Under the pieces are notes generated by a model. The model was not told where the DNA came from and searched no databases. It saw nothing but the letters and a program-made list of their open reading frames with translations. Source: Acidobacteriota bacterium (GTDB lineage Bacteria; Acidobacteriota; Vicinamibacteria; Vicinamibacterales; CAVVIG01). From it: 49,351 nt of DNA. Position 1 is the first letter of the stretch; the number at the start of each line of letters is the position of its first letter. Shown one piece after another: positions 32,894-47,660 of this stretch. The translations under genes and the position numbers were made by a program. The stretch is from positions 1-49,351 of the forward strand of contig JADZED010000061.1 of assembly GCA_020850715.1 (NCBI GenBank), given 5' to 3'.

Positions 32894-35368
32894 ATGCAGG
32901 ACATTCCGGCCGCGGGCCGGCGCTTTGTGAGCGCCGTCATCGTGTCGGGGGCCGCGCTCCTGCTGATGACACTGCCGCGGCTCGAACTGCGCGAGCCGCC
33001 CGTCTTCCTCGCGCTCCTCTTCCTGTCGTCCGCCACGGCCTCGCTCAAAGTGCACCTGCCGCTCACCACGAGCGGCTCGACGATGTCGGTGTCCTACGCG
33101 GTCGACTTCGCATCGCTGCTGCTGCTCGGGCCGCACGAGACGATGCTGGTGGCCGCGGGCAGCGCGTTCAGCCAGTGCCACGTGAACAGCCGCGATCGCA
33201 ACCCGCTCCATCGCACGCTCTTCAGCATGGCCTCGCTGGTCATCACGGTGCAGGCTGCCGGGCTGGCGGCGCGCCTGCTCGGCTACACGGGGCCGTCGGA
33301 CGACTTCGCGGCGCTCGCGCGGCCGCTGGTCGGCGCGGCCACGGTCTACTTCCTGTTCAACACCGGCCTGGTCGCCGCCGCGATCGGGCTCACCACCGGG
33401 CAGCGCATCTTCACGACGTGGCAGACCAACTTCCTCTGGAGCGCCCCAAGCTATTTCGTCGGCGCCGGCACGGCCGGGCTCGCCGCGAAGTACATTGCGC
33501 ACGCGGGCTACTGGATCGCGCCGCTCACCTTCGCGCCGCTGTACCTGACCTACCGCACCTACAAGGTCTACATGGGCCGCATCGAGGATCAGCAGCGGCA
33601 CGTGCAGCAGACTTCCGATCTGCACCTGGCCACGATCGAAGCGCTTGCCCGGGCCATCGACGCCAAAGATCAGACGACGCAGCTGCACATCCGGCGCGTG
33701 CAGCTCTACGCCGCGCGGCTGGCGCAGGCCGCCGGGCTCTCGCCCGCCGAGATCCAGGGCGTCAAGACCGCCGCGCTGCTGCACGACATCGGCAAGCTGG
33801 CGGTGCCCGAGCACATCCTGTCGAAGCCGGGGCCGCTGACCCAGGAGGAATTCCAGAAGATCCGGATTCACCCGACGGTCGGTGCGGAAATCATCGCCGC
33901 GGTGCCGTTCCCCTATCCGGTGGCGCCGCTCATCCAGAGCCATCACGAGCGGTGGGACGGCAAGGGGTATCCGCACGGACTGGCGGGCGAGGCGATTCCG
34001 CTCGGCGCGCGCATCCTGACGATCGTCGACTACTACGATGCCGTCACCACGGAGCGGCCGTACCACAAGGCGCTGGCCTACGAGAGCGCCATCGGCCTGC
34101 TGCGGCACGAGTCGGGGCGGGCGCTCGATCCGGCCCTCGTCGATCGCTTCATCGACCTGCTGCCATCGCTCATCGCGGAGATGGGAACCCAGGCGCAGCT
34201 CGATGCGGCGCCGGCGCAGCCGGCGCTCGCGGCGGCCGGCTCGACCTCGGCCGGCCTGATCCCCGGCGGCAGCGCGTTCGAGAACATCGCGCTCGCCCAT
34301 CGCGAGATCTACGCGCTGTACGAGATCGCGCAGTCGATGGGCACGAGCCTGGGCATCTCCGACACGATGGCGCTCATTTCCGCCAAGCTCACGAAGATCA
34401 TTCCGTGGTCCGGCTGCGCGCTCTTCCTGCAGCAGGCCGACGGCTCGATCCGGTGCCGTTTCGCCGCCGGCGTCGAGGCGCCGCAGTTGACGAACATCAC
34501 GCTCCAGCCCGGCCAGGGGCTGTCGGGCTGGGTGGCGCGGAACCGCCGCACGCTGGTCAACGCCGACCCGCGCGTGACGTTCGAGGAGGCGCACCTGCCC
34601 GCGCCCTCGGCGCTCAGGTCGGCAATCGTCTGCCCGCTCTTCTATGACGATGCGCTCATCGGGTGTCTGTCGCTCTATCACACCGAGCCGCGCTGCTACA
34701 CCGAGGATCACCGCCGGCTGATCGAGCGGATCGCGGAGCAGGCCGGGCCGGTCGTGCACAACTCGATCGTGTTCGAGCAGACGCAGGAAGACTCGCTGAC
34801 CGACCCGCTGACCGGGCTGCCGAATCGCCGCTCGATGTTCGTGCACCTGTCGCGCGAGCTCGCGCGCGCCGAGCGTCTCGACAGCGAGGTCGCGCTGATC
34901 GTCATGGACATCGACGGCTTCAAGGCGATCAACGACACCTACGGCCACAGCGTCGGGGATCGCGCGCTCCGAGACGTCGCGCAGGCGCTGCAGAGCGCAC
35001 TGCGTCCCTATGATCTCTGCGTCCGTTATGCCGGCGACGAGTTCGTCGTGGTGTTGACCGGCTGTTCGCGGGAGGGCGCCGAGGCCAAACGCCGCGAGCT
35101 GCAGCAGCGTGTGTCGGAGATCAGGCTGGAGGTGCGGCCGGGCAAGCGGGTGCCCCTGCTCGTCAGCGCCGGCGCATCGGTCTTTCCCCTCGACGGCACG
35201 ACCTACGAGATCCTGCTGGCCGATGCCGATCAGCGGATGTACCGCGACAAGGCCGCCCGGCGCGGTCCCGCGCCTGCGCCCGCGGTCACAGAATCCGAAT
35301 TCCTGCCGGCGGGCGCCTTCGACCCAGGAGGCGCGGACCTGGAGGGCGGGGCGCCGGCCAACCCGTAG
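32894..35368 (+). CDS. Membrane HD-GYP / GAF / GGDEF c-di-GMP signalling protein
   Basis: The 824-residue protein has an N-terminal membrane domain of about seven helices (1-215). An HD-GYP phosphodiesterase follows (about 235-430: HD at 297-298 in LLHDIGKLAVPE, HHERWDGKGYP with GYP at 358-360), then a GAF domain (about 480-635). A GGDEF domain (about 645-790) completes it, with signature AGDEF at 713-717 instead of GGDEF. The HD-GYP residues look intact. The A-for-G change is tolerated in some cyclases. It could make, degrade or simply sense c-di-GMP. ATG 32894 follows the GNAT stop by two bases. Confidence 0.9.
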   Translation: MQDIPAAGRRFVSAVIVSGAALLLMTLPRLELREPPVFLALLFLSSATASLKVHLPLTTSGSTMSVSYAVDFASLLLLGPHETMLVAAGSAFSQCHVNSRDRNPLHRTLFSMASLVITVQAAGLAARLLGYTGPSDDFAALARPLVGAATVYFLFNTGLVAAAIGLTTGQRIFTTWQTNFLWSAPSYFVGAGTAGLAAKYIAHAGYWIAPLTFAPLYLTYRTYKVYMGRIEDQQRHVQQTSDLHLATIEALARAIDAKDQTTQLHIRRVQLYAARLAQAAGLSPAEIQGVKTAALLHDIGKLAVPEHILSKPGPLTQEEFQKIRIHPTVGAEIIAAVPFPYPVAPLIQSHHERWDGKGYPHGLAGEAIPLGARILTIVDYYDAVTTERPYHKALAYESAIGLLRHESGRALDPALVDRFIDLLPSLIAEMGTQAQLDAAPAQPALAAAGSTSAGLIPGGSAFENIALAHREIYALYEIAQSMGTSLGISDTMALISAKLTKIIPWSGCALFLQQADGSIRCRFAAGVEAPQLTNITLQPGQGLSGWVARNRRTLVNADPRVTFEEAHLPAPSALRSAIVCPLFYDDALIGCLSLYHTEPRCYTEDHRRLIERIAEQAGPVVHNSIVFEQTQEDSLTDPLTGLPNRRSMFVHLSRELARAERLDSEVALIVMDIDGFKAINDTYGHSVGDRALRDVAQALQSALRPYDLCVRYAGDEFVVVLTGCSREGAEAKRRELQQRVSEIRLEVRPGKRVPLLVSAGASVFPLDGTTYEILLADADQRMYRDKAARRGPAPAPAVTESEFLPAGAFDPGGADLEGGAPANP

Positions 35369-35569
35369 GCGATCGCCAGTCGTCACTCGCGGGCATCAGC
35401 CAGTCCCGGTCGAGCAGGTGGGGGTCGCGCTCGAACGGCTCGGCCGCCATCAGACCTTACCCTGCACCAGTGCGCTCAGGGCGCCGATCGCCCCGCGCCT
35501 GCCCGGGCGCTCGATCGTGCGGAGGTCGGGCGCCCGACGCTCGGTCCCGGTCTGCCGGCCCGCCTGACA

Positions 35570-35575
35570 GATAAT
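35570..35575 (+). promoter_or_regulatory. -10-like GATAAT adjoining the molybdoenzyme start
   Basis: GATAAT ends 6 bp before ATG 35582. Initiation about 7 nt downstream would put the mRNA start at the start codon, and no ribosome site is present. No -35 was recognised. The remaining 35369-35569 holds nothing I can support. Confidence 0.35.
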
Positions 35576-35581
35576 GCCTCC

Positions 35582-36331
35582 ATGCCGAAGGGCGATCTGG
35601 TCGAGCGGCGGCTGAGGTACATCGAACGCCAGCGGCGGCTCGATACGAGGGCCGTCGATGTCGATTTCCGCGGACGGACGCCCCGGGGCAGCGGTCCGAC
35701 CAATCGGCACGGCATGCCGCGGCTGCCGGTCGGACAGCACGAGGTGAAGAACTGGCCCGTGCTCGATCTGGGCGGGCAGCCGGAGGTGCCGCTCGATCGG
35801 TGGGCGCTGGAGGTCGGCGGCCTCGTCGAGAATCCGTTCACGCTCACATGGGCCGCGTTCCTCGCACTGCCGCAGGTCGAGGACGTCAGCGACTTTCACT
35901 GCGTCACCACCTGGAGCCGGCACGACAATCACTGGCGCGGCGTCCGCTTTCGAACCCTCGCGGAACTGGCGATCCCCCGCGATCAGGCGGGCTTCGTCGC
36001 CTGCACCGGCTGCGACTTCATGCCCGGTTCCGATATCCCCTACACCACCAACCTCCCGCTGGCGCGCGCCGTCGACAATGACGTGCTTCTGGTGCACACC
36101 TGGGAAGGACGGCCGCTGCCCCCGGAGCACGGCGGCCCGTGCCGGATGATCACGCCGAAGCTCTATGCCTGGAAGGGGACGAAATGGATCCGCAGGATCG
36201 AGTTCCTCGCCGAGGATCGCCGGGGCTTCTGGGAAGTGCGCGGCTACTCGAACAGCGCGGAGCCCTGGTTCGACGACCGGTACAGCGCGGGAGAGAACGA
36301 ATCGAAGGAGTCGGAGGATTCGAGCGATTGA
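35582..36331 (+). CDS. Sulfite oxidase-fold molybdopterin-dependent oxidoreductase
   Basis: The 249-residue protein matches the molybdopterin-binding core of the sulfite oxidase/MsrP family. WALEVGGLVENPFTLTWAAF precedes DFHCVTTWSRHDNHWRGVRF, where Cys107 is the expected molybdenum ligand. CTGCDFMPGSDIPYTTNLP, ARAVDNDVLLVHTWEGRPLPPEHGGPCRM and YAWKGTKWIRRIEFL follow. There is no signal peptide and no haem or dimerisation domain, so it is a stand-alone cytoplasmic-looking version. The substrate is unknown. The tail is acidic (ENESKESEDSSD). Confidence 0.87.
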   Translation: MPKGDLVERRLRYIERQRRLDTRAVDVDFRGRTPRGSGPTNRHGMPRLPVGQHEVKNWPVLDLGGQPEVPLDRWALEVGGLVENPFTLTWAAFLALPQVEDVSDFHCVTTWSRHDNHWRGVRFRTLAELAIPRDQAGFVACTGCDFMPGSDIPYTTNLPLARAVDNDVLLVHTWEGRPLPPEHGGPCRMITPKLYAWKGTKWIRRIEFLAEDRRGFWEVRGYSNSAEPWFDDRYSAGENESKESEDSSD

Positions 36332-36404
36332 GGATCTGAGGGTTCGAGAAACTGGGGCTTGACGATCGGACGAGCGTGGCACAAAACGTGAAGCCCGACC
36401 ATGC

Positions 36405-38600
<2,196 letters not shown>

Positions 38601-38601
38601 G

Positions 38602-40620
38602 ATGTCGGCCGCCGACCGCCAGGCCATGCTCAGCGACGTCCAGGACGCGCCGCGCGTCGCGGCAATCCCCGCAACGCTGTCGCGCCGCGTCATCGTGGAG
38701 GACGTGCGTCCGCGCGTGGACGATGGGCGGTTTCCAATCAAGCGGACCGCTGGCGAACGCGTGCGGGTCGTCGCGAGCCTCTTTGCCGACGGCCACGCGC
38801 AGCTGGCCGGGGTGGTGCAGTACGGTCCGGACGGGAGCGGCGGCGCCGGGCGGGCGGAGGTTCCGCTGTCGCCCTCCTCGCCCGGCACCGACCAATGGTC
38901 GGCCGAATTCACCGTGGGCGCTCCCGGCTGGTGGGAGTACCGCATCGTTGCCTGGATCGATCCGTTCCGAAGCTGGCTGCACGATCTGGCGGCCAAGGCG
39001 CGCGCGGGCGTTGCGGCGGGCCTGGAGCCGCTCGAAGGCGCGATGATCATCCGCGCGGCTGCCGCTCGCGCCGGCGAGATCGGCGAGGGTGCCGACGACG
39101 CGAACGCGCTGCTGGCGAGCGCGGACGCGGTGAGCGGAGCGGGGGACGCCGGCGCCGCGCTCGCGGCAGCGATGGGCGACCGGCTGGCGCGGCTGATGTT
39201 CGCCCATGCCGATCGCACGCGCGCCACCACGTCGAGGAGCTACCGCGTCTGGGTGGATCGCGAGCGGGCGAGGTTCGGCGCGTGGTACGAGATGTTCCCG
39301 CGATCGGCCGGTCCCGATCCGAGCCGCAGCGGCACCTTCGACGACGCGCGCGCGCTGCTGCCGCGCATTGCCGATCTCGGCTTCGACGTGCTGTACCTGC
39401 CGCCGATCCACCCGATTGGCGTGAGCCATCGAAAGGGCCCGAACAATACGCTCGCGACCCGGCCAGGCGATCCCGGCAGCCCCTGGGCGATCGGGGGCGA
39501 GGCGGGCGGCCACACGGCGATCGATCCCGGCCTGGGCACGCTCGACGATTTCCGCCGGTTCCGGAAGGCGGCCGGGCGGCTCGGCCTGGAGATCGCGCTC
39601 GACCTCGCCTTCCAGTGCTCACCCGATCATCCCTGGGTGCGCGAGCACCCGGACTGGTTCCGGCACCGGCCGGATGGTTCGATCAGGTACGCGGAGAACC
39701 CGCCCAAGCGGTATCAGGACATCTATCCGCTCGATTTCGAGTCCGACGACTGGCCCGCGCTGTGGGAGGCGCTCCGGCGGGTCACGGTGTTCTGGATCGA
39801 GCAGGGCGTGCGGATCTTCAGGGTCGACAACCCGCACACCAAGACGCTTGGCTTCTGGGAATGGCTGATCGCCCGGATCCAGGGCGCCTTTCCCGATGTC
39901 GTATTCCTGGCCGAAGCGTTCACGCGGCCGGCGGTGATGCACCATCTCGCGAAGGCCGGCTTCACGCAGTCGTACACCTACTTCACCTGGCGCAATACGA
40001 AGGACGAGCTCACCGGCTATTTCACCGAACTGGCTGCGAGCGGCGCGCGGGAGTACCTCCGGCCCAACCTGTTCGCCAACACGCCCGACATCCTGCACGC
40101 GTATCTGCAGACGGGCGGCCGGGCCGCGTTCCAGGCGCGGCTGCTGCTCGCCGCCACCCTCGGTGCGAGCTTCGGGATCTACAGCGGCTTCGAGCTCGCC
40201 GAAGGGCGCGCGGTCCCCGGCACCGAGGAGTATGCCGACTCGGAAAAGTACCAGTTCCGCAAGTGGCCGTGGAGCCGGCCGGGCCACATCGAGGAGCTCA
40301 TCGCGAAGGTCAACGCGATCCGGCGGCGGCACCGCGCGCTCCAGTTCGACGACACGCTGCGGTTCCATGCCACCGACAATCCCCAGCTCATCGCGTACAG
40401 CAAGCGCGCGCCGGACGGCTCGGATCTCCTGCTGATGATCGTCAACCTGGATCCGCGCCAACTCCAGCAAGGGTACGTCGACGCCTCGTTCGTGGAGGCC
40501 GACGCGTTCGTCGCACGCGATCTGATCGACGACGCGCGCTACTGGTGGCGCCGGGGCTGGAACTACGTGCGGCTCGACCCCGAGGTCGCGCAGGGGCACA
40601 TCCTGCAGATTCGGCCCTGA
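38602..40620 (+). CDS. glgE: Alpha-1,4-glucan:maltose-1-phosphate maltosyltransferase GlgE
   Basis: Extends alpha-1,4-glucan with maltosyl units from maltose 1-phosphate (GH13_3). The 672-residue protein has an N-terminal beta domain (about 20-140, with RRVIVEDVRPRVDDGRFPIKR), a helical insert, and the barrel. Catalytic residues are nucleophile Asp409 (RVDNPHTKTLGFWEW) and Glu438 (FLAEAFTRP), with the transition-state Asp in FANTPDIL. FGAWYEMFPRS and KRYQDIYPLDFE are diagnostic. ATG 38602 is one base past glgX. The next gene supplies its substrate by trehalose isomerisation and maltose phosphorylation. Confidence 0.95.
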   Translation: MSAADRQAMLSDVQDAPRVAAIPATLSRRVIVEDVRPRVDDGRFPIKRTAGERVRVVASLFADGHAQLAGVVQYGPDGSGGAGRAEVPLSPSSPGTDQWSAEFTVGAPGWWEYRIVAWIDPFRSWLHDLAAKARAGVAAGLEPLEGAMIIRAAAARAGEIGEGADDANALLASADAVSGAGDAGAALAAAMGDRLARLMFAHADRTRATTSRSYRVWVDRERARFGAWYEMFPRSAGPDPSRSGTFDDARALLPRIADLGFDVLYLPPIHPIGVSHRKGPNNTLATRPGDPGSPWAIGGEAGGHTAIDPGLGTLDDFRRFRKAAGRLGLEIALDLAFQCSPDHPWVREHPDWFRHRPDGSIRYAENPPKRYQDIYPLDFESDDWPALWEALRRVTVFWIEQGVRIFRVDNPHTKTLGFWEWLIARIQGAFPDVVFLAEAFTRPAVMHHLAKAGFTQSYTYFTWRNTKDELTGYFTELAASGAREYLRPNLFANTPDILHAYLQTGGRAAFQARLLLAATLGASFGIYSGFELAEGRAVPGTEEYADSEKYQFRKWPWSRPGHIEELIAKVNAIRRRHRALQFDDTLRFHATDNPQLIAYSKRAPDGSDLLLMIVNLDPRQLQQGYVDASFVEADAFVARDLIDDARYWWRRGWNYVRLDPEVAQGHILQIRP

Positions 40621-40623
40621 CCC

Positions 40624-44004
<3,381 letters not shown>

Positions 44005-44151
44005 CGCCGTTCCCGGCGCGTCGCGGAGCTCCGGGCGGCTGCGGCGCGGGCGCTGGAGGCCCTGCACCGGGCCAAAGCGAGGCGCGACGAGCGCCGAGAC
44101 CCGGCTCCAGGCCGGAACCTGGCAGGCGGCGGACCGACAGGAGGCACGGCA

Positions 44152-44994
44152 ATGGCGGCGCGCGCGTTGTGGAAAGGCTCGATCTCGTTCGGCCTGGTGA
44201 ATATCCCCGTCGCGCTGTTCAAGGCCGTGCGCGACGTGCGTCCGCGTTTTCGCATGCTCCACGCGCACGACAGGTCGCCCGTCCGGTTCGAGCGCGTGTG
44301 CATCCGCGATGGTCGCGCTCTGGCCTGGGAGGATCTCGTCAAGGGCTACGAGTACGAGAGGGGACGCTTCGTCGTCCTGACCGAAGACGACTTCAAGGCG
44401 GCGGCGATCGAGAAGACCCGCACGATCGACATCGTCGATTTCGTGAACGCAGGACAGGTCGACGATCGCTTCTTCGAAACCCCGTACTACGTGGTGCCGG
44501 CGCAGGGCGCCGAGCGGGCCTGGGGGCTGCTGCGCGAAGCAATCCGCGGATCGGGCCGCATCGGCATCGCGAAGTTCATCCTGCGCGAGGCGCAGCACCT
44601 CTGCGCGGTGGAGGCGATTGGCGAGGCGATGGTCCTCAGCGTGATGCGGTTCGCCGACGAGCTCGTCGATGCGTCGCCGTTCGAGCGTCCCGCAGTCGAG
44701 GGCCTGCGCCCGCGGGAGGTCGAGATGGCGAAGGCGCTGGTCGACAGTCTGACCGCCGAGTGGAATCCAGGAAAGTACACCGATCGGTATCGCGAGAACC
44801 TGATGAAGATCATCAAGGCGAAGGCCAGGGGACGCCGGGCGACCCTGACGCCGGACGCCGAGCCGCGGCAGGCGGAAGTGGTCGATCTGATGGAGCGGCT
44901 GCGGCGCAGCCTCGCGCAAGGCGGACACTCTCGGCGGCCGCCAAAGCGAAGGCCGGCGAAGACCCACGGCCGGAAACGCCGGCATGCGGCCTGA
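44152..44994 (+). CDS. ku: Bacterial Ku protein (NHEJ)
   Basis: Homodimeric ring that binds double-strand DNA ends and recruits LigD. The 280-residue protein begins MAARALWKGSISFGLVNIPVALFKAV, the classic Ku start. It contains the core beta-barrel with FRMLHAHDRSPVRFERVC, TIDIVDFV, and the EWNPGKYTDRYRENLMKII helix. The basic C-terminal tail (RRPPKRRPAKTHGRKRRHAA) is typical of DNA-threading extensions. AGGAGG (44140-44145) precedes ATG 44152 by 6-7 nt. It follows the trehalose/glucan genes by 147 bp and precedes ligD by 81 bp, so an operon with ligD is likely. Confidence 0.93.
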   Translation: MAARALWKGSISFGLVNIPVALFKAVRDVRPRFRMLHAHDRSPVRFERVCIRDGRALAWEDLVKGYEYERGRFVVLTEDDFKAAAIEKTRTIDIVDFVNAGQVDDRFFETPYYVVPAQGAERAWGLLREAIRGSGRIGIAKFILREAQHLCAVEAIGEAMVLSVMRFADELVDASPFERPAVEGLRPREVEMAKALVDSLTAEWNPGKYTDRYRENLMKIIKAKARGRRATLTPDAEPRQAEVVDLMERLRRSLAQGGHSRRPPKRRPAKTHGRKRRHAA

Positions 44995-45075
44995 TTCCTG
45001 GACGATGTCGCGGGCGGCGGTCGGCCCCGTGCGCCGGGATGCGGCGGGCGCGCGCGTCCGCGCGCATGCACGCTG

Positions 45076-47091
45076 ATGCTGGCGCCGATGCTCGCCTCGC
45101 TCGCCGACGCCCCGCTGCGGGACCAGGACTTCGTCTACGAGCCGAAGTACGACGGCGTCCGCGCGATCGTGGAGATCGGCCGCGATCGACCCGTGCGCCT
45201 CTGGTCGCGCCGCGGCAACGACAAGGCGGCCCAGTTTCCCGAAGTGGCGTCGGCACTCGCCCGATGGGCGGCCGGGCGCCGGGCGGCGCTGGTGCTCGAC
45301 GGCGAGATCGTCGCGCTCGACGCCGGCGGGCAGCCGGCCGGGTTCCAGCAGCTCCAGGGACGCATTCACCTGGCCGGCAGCGGCCCGTCGTCGGGTAGGG
45401 GACGCGTGGCGTTCATCGCGTTCGACATCCTGCGAGACGGGCGCACCGACTATCGCAGCCGCCCGCTGCTCGAGCGGCGCGAGGCGCTCGAGCGCGTATT
45501 TGCGAAGACCGGCTCTCCCCTGCTGCGCATCAGCCAGATGGTGAAGGGCGACGGCCGCGCGCTCTACCGCCGGGCGCTCTCCCGCGGGTGGGAAGGGCTC
45601 ATCGCGAAGCGCGCACGGTCGGGGTACAAGTCCGGGAAGCGGACGCTCGACTGGCGCAAACTCAAGATCGTTCACGAGCAGGAGTTCGTCGTCTGCGGCT
45701 GGACCGAGCCGCGGCGCACGCGCGATGATTTCGGCGCGCTGCTCCTCGGCGTGTACGAGCGGAAGGCCGAGGGCGCGCGCCGGCTGCTCTTCGTCGGGCA
45801 CACGGGCACCGGCTTCAGCGAGGCCGAGCTCGATCGGGTGATGCGGCTACTGCGGCCGCTCGAGACCGCCCAGTCGCCGTTCGCGGAGCCGCCGAAGACC
45901 AACGAGCGTGCGCACTGGGTCGAGCCGAAGCTCGTGGCGCAGGTCAGGTTCGCCGAGTGGACGGCCGACGGCAAGCTCCGGCACCCGGTGTATCTCGGCC
46001 TGCGCGACGACAAGCAGCCGGATGAGGTGATGCGCGAATCCGCGCGCGAGTCTCGAAGCACGCGCACGCCGGCACACCCTGATCCCCAGGCGCCCAGGCG
46101 CTCCGACGCACTCCTGCCACAACTCCGCGCACTCGAATCCGCGCACCGCGACGGGGCCGTCGAGCTGCCCGGTGGCGGGCGCCTCGCCGTCACGAACCTG
46201 CGCAAGCCGTTCTGGCCGCGGCTGAAGCTCACCAAGGGCGATCTGCTGCGCTATTACGCGGAGGTGGCTCCCTGGATTCTGCCGGTGGTCGCCGATCGAC
46301 CGCTCGTCATGAAGCGCTTTCCCAACGGCATCGGCGGGCAGAAGTTCTACCAGCACCGCGCGCCCGCCGTCCCCGCAGGCGTGCGCACCGCCGTCGTGCC
46401 TTCGGCGGCTCGGCGACCGCAACTGGTCGGCGGCGATCTGACAACGCTGCTCTACATGGCGCAGATCGCGGCGATTTCCCAGGATCCGTGGTTCTCGCGC
46501 GTGCAGACGATCGAGTTCGCCGATCACATGGCGCTCGATCTCGACCCGGCCGACGGCCTGTCGTTCCGCAAGGTGCTCGACGTCGCGCGCTGGATCCGCG
46601 ACGAGCTCGACGCGCTCGGAGCGGCCGGCTTCCCGAAGACGTCCGGCGCCGACGGCCTGCACATCTACATTCCGCTGCCCCCGCACACGCGGTACGAGGC
46701 CGGACTTCTCTTCTGCCGGATCGTGGCCACCGTCGTGGCGCGCAAACACCCGGGGGCGGCCACCGTCGAGCGTTCGGTGCGCAAGCGCGGGCCGAGAGTG
46801 TACGTCGACTACCTGCAGAACGCGCTCGGCAAGACGCTGGCGGCGGCCTACAGCGCGCGCGCCAGCGAGTACGCCGGCGTCTCGACTCCGCTCGCCTGGC
46901 AGGAGATCGACGACGGCGTGCGCCGGGAGGAGTTCACGATCGGCACGGTCCCGGCGCGCCTGCGCCAGGTGGGCGATCTCTGGGCAGGACTGCGGGCGCA
47001 CGAGGGGATCGACTTGTCGCGCGCCGCCCGCTACGCGGAGCAGGGCGGCGCGCGCCCACCGGGTCGTCGACGTCCGGCCCGCCTGAAATAG
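45076..47091 (+). CDS. ligD: DNA ligase D, ligase-polymerase form lacking the phosphoesterase domain
   Basis: NHEJ enzyme of 671 residues. The ATP-dependent ligase comes first (about 1-325), with adenylated Lys24 in YEPKYDGVRA, LDGEIVALD, EGLIAKRARSGYKSG and DWRKLKIVHEQEFVV. A Pro/Arg/Ser-rich linker follows (about 330-350), then the primase-polymerase domain (about 365-650), with HMALDLDPADG (metal-binding Asp pair) and KTSGADGLHIYIPL. The N-terminal 3'-phosphoesterase domain found in Pseudomonas LigD is absent and no separate gene for it is in the window. ATG 45076 fits the ligase N-terminus, but no ribosome site is obvious. Confidence 0.93.
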   Translation: MLAPMLASLADAPLRDQDFVYEPKYDGVRAIVEIGRDRPVRLWSRRGNDKAAQFPEVASALARWAAGRRAALVLDGEIVALDAGGQPAGFQQLQGRIHLAGSGPSSGRGRVAFIAFDILRDGRTDYRSRPLLERREALERVFAKTGSPLLRISQMVKGDGRALYRRALSRGWEGLIAKRARSGYKSGKRTLDWRKLKIVHEQEFVVCGWTEPRRTRDDFGALLLGVYERKAEGARRLLFVGHTGTGFSEAELDRVMRLLRPLETAQSPFAEPPKTNERAHWVEPKLVAQVRFAEWTADGKLRHPVYLGLRDDKQPDEVMRESARESRSTRTPAHPDPQAPRRSDALLPQLRALESAHRDGAVELPGGGRLAVTNLRKPFWPRLKLTKGDLLRYYAEVAPWILPVVADRPLVMKRFPNGIGGQKFYQHRAPAVPAGVRTAVVPSAARRPQLVGGDLTTLLYMAQIAAISQDPWFSRVQTIEFADHMALDLDPADGLSFRKVLDVARWIRDELDALGAAGFPKTSGADGLHIYIPLPPHTRYEAGLLFCRIVATVVARKHPGAATVERSVRKRGPRVYVDYLQNALGKTLAAAYSARASEYAGVSTPLAWQEIDDGVRREEFTIGTVPARLRQVGDLWAGLRAHEGIDLSRAARYAEQGGARPPGRRRPARLK

Positions 47092-47096
47092 CCGCG

Positions 47097-47273
47097 CTAT
47101 TCCCGCGCGCCGCCGGAACCTTCGTCTCCTGCGTTCTCGTCTTCTTCACCTTCCTCGTCGAGCTCGTCGCTCTCGTCGTACTCGTCGTACTCGTCGTCGA
47201 TGGCTTCCTCGTCCAGGCGACCGGGTTCGCGGATGCGCTCGTCGTCGAACGGCGGAATATGCTCGCTCGGCAT
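47097..47273 (-). CDS. 58-residue Asp/Glu-rich acidic protein, unknown function
   Basis: Starts at ATG 47273 behind an excellent ribosome site, AAGGAGG at 6-nt spacing, which argues that it is translated. After MPSEHIPPFDDERIREPGRLDEEAI the sequence is almost entirely acidic with DEYDEYDESDELDEE repeats, so it should be strongly negative and unstructured. I recognise no family. Its start is 58 bp past the 3' end of tRNA-Arg(CCG) on the same strand, so co-transcription is likely. Its stop is 5 bp from the convergent ligD stop. DNA mimicry or a chaperone-like role is only a possibility. Confidence 0.6.
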   Translation of the reverse strand: MPSEHIPPFDDERIREPGRLDEEAIDDEYDEYDESDELDEEGEEDENAGDEGSGGARE

Positions 47274-47331
47274 GGCAGCCTCCTTCTCAGAGCTGTGCGA
47301 ACGAGCAAGAGGGGGACCAGGGGAACGGCTG

Positions 47332-47408
47332 TGGTGCGCCCGACAGGGATCGAACCTGTAACCTTCGGCTCCGGAGGCCGACGCTCTATCCAATTGAGCT
47401 ACGGGCGC
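47332..47408 (-). tRNA. tRNA-Arg (anticodon CCG), CCA encoded
   Basis: On the minus strand the acceptor GCGCCCG pairs with CGGGCGC. The anticodon arm TCGGC-CTCCGGA-GCCGA gives anticodon CCG, reading CGG. The T-arm ACAGG-TTCGATC-CCTGT is intact, and A73 plus CCA are encoded at 47335-47332. Confidence 0.95.
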
Positions 47409-47576
47409 GGGGGAGAACACGGTCGGTCGCCGGTCGCGAGTCTTTGGTCCGCCACCCTGAACCAGTGATTCGCGGATTCACGGCACGAGCCGCCGAGCGC
47501 CGCGCCCGGCCGGCGCACTGACGACCCCGGCTGGCGGACGGTCGGCTGCGACTGACGACTTGCGACTGACTGACAT

Positions 47577-47650
47577 GCGCCCGGAGGGAATCGAACCCCC
47601 GGCCTACAGGTTCGAAGCCTGTCGCTCTATCCAACTGAGCTACGGGCGCG
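47577..47650 (-). tRNA. tRNA-Arg (anticodon TCG), CCA not encoded
   Basis: Minus-strand cloverleaf with acceptor GCGCCCG/CGGGCGC and anticodon arm ACAGG-CTTCGAA-CCTGT (anticodon TCG, reading CGA). The T-arm has GGTTCGATTCC, and A73 is followed by TGT rather than CCA. A promoter lies just upstream. The 168-bp gap to the other tRNA-Arg contains only a 14-bp direct repeat with GCGACTGAC (47549 and 47563). Confidence 0.94.
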
Positions 47651-47660
47651 CATCCCGCAA

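Noticed and set aside
35286..35450. 54-codon minus-strand frame overlapping the end of the HD-GYP gene
   Set aside because: No family, weak ribosome site, and half of it is antisense to the disordered tail of a confident gene.
44005..44151. Read-through frame joining treS/mak to ku
   Set aside because: The frame is open with helix-like composition, but a TAG ends treS at its normal C-terminus and ku has its own strong ribosome site and family N-terminus.
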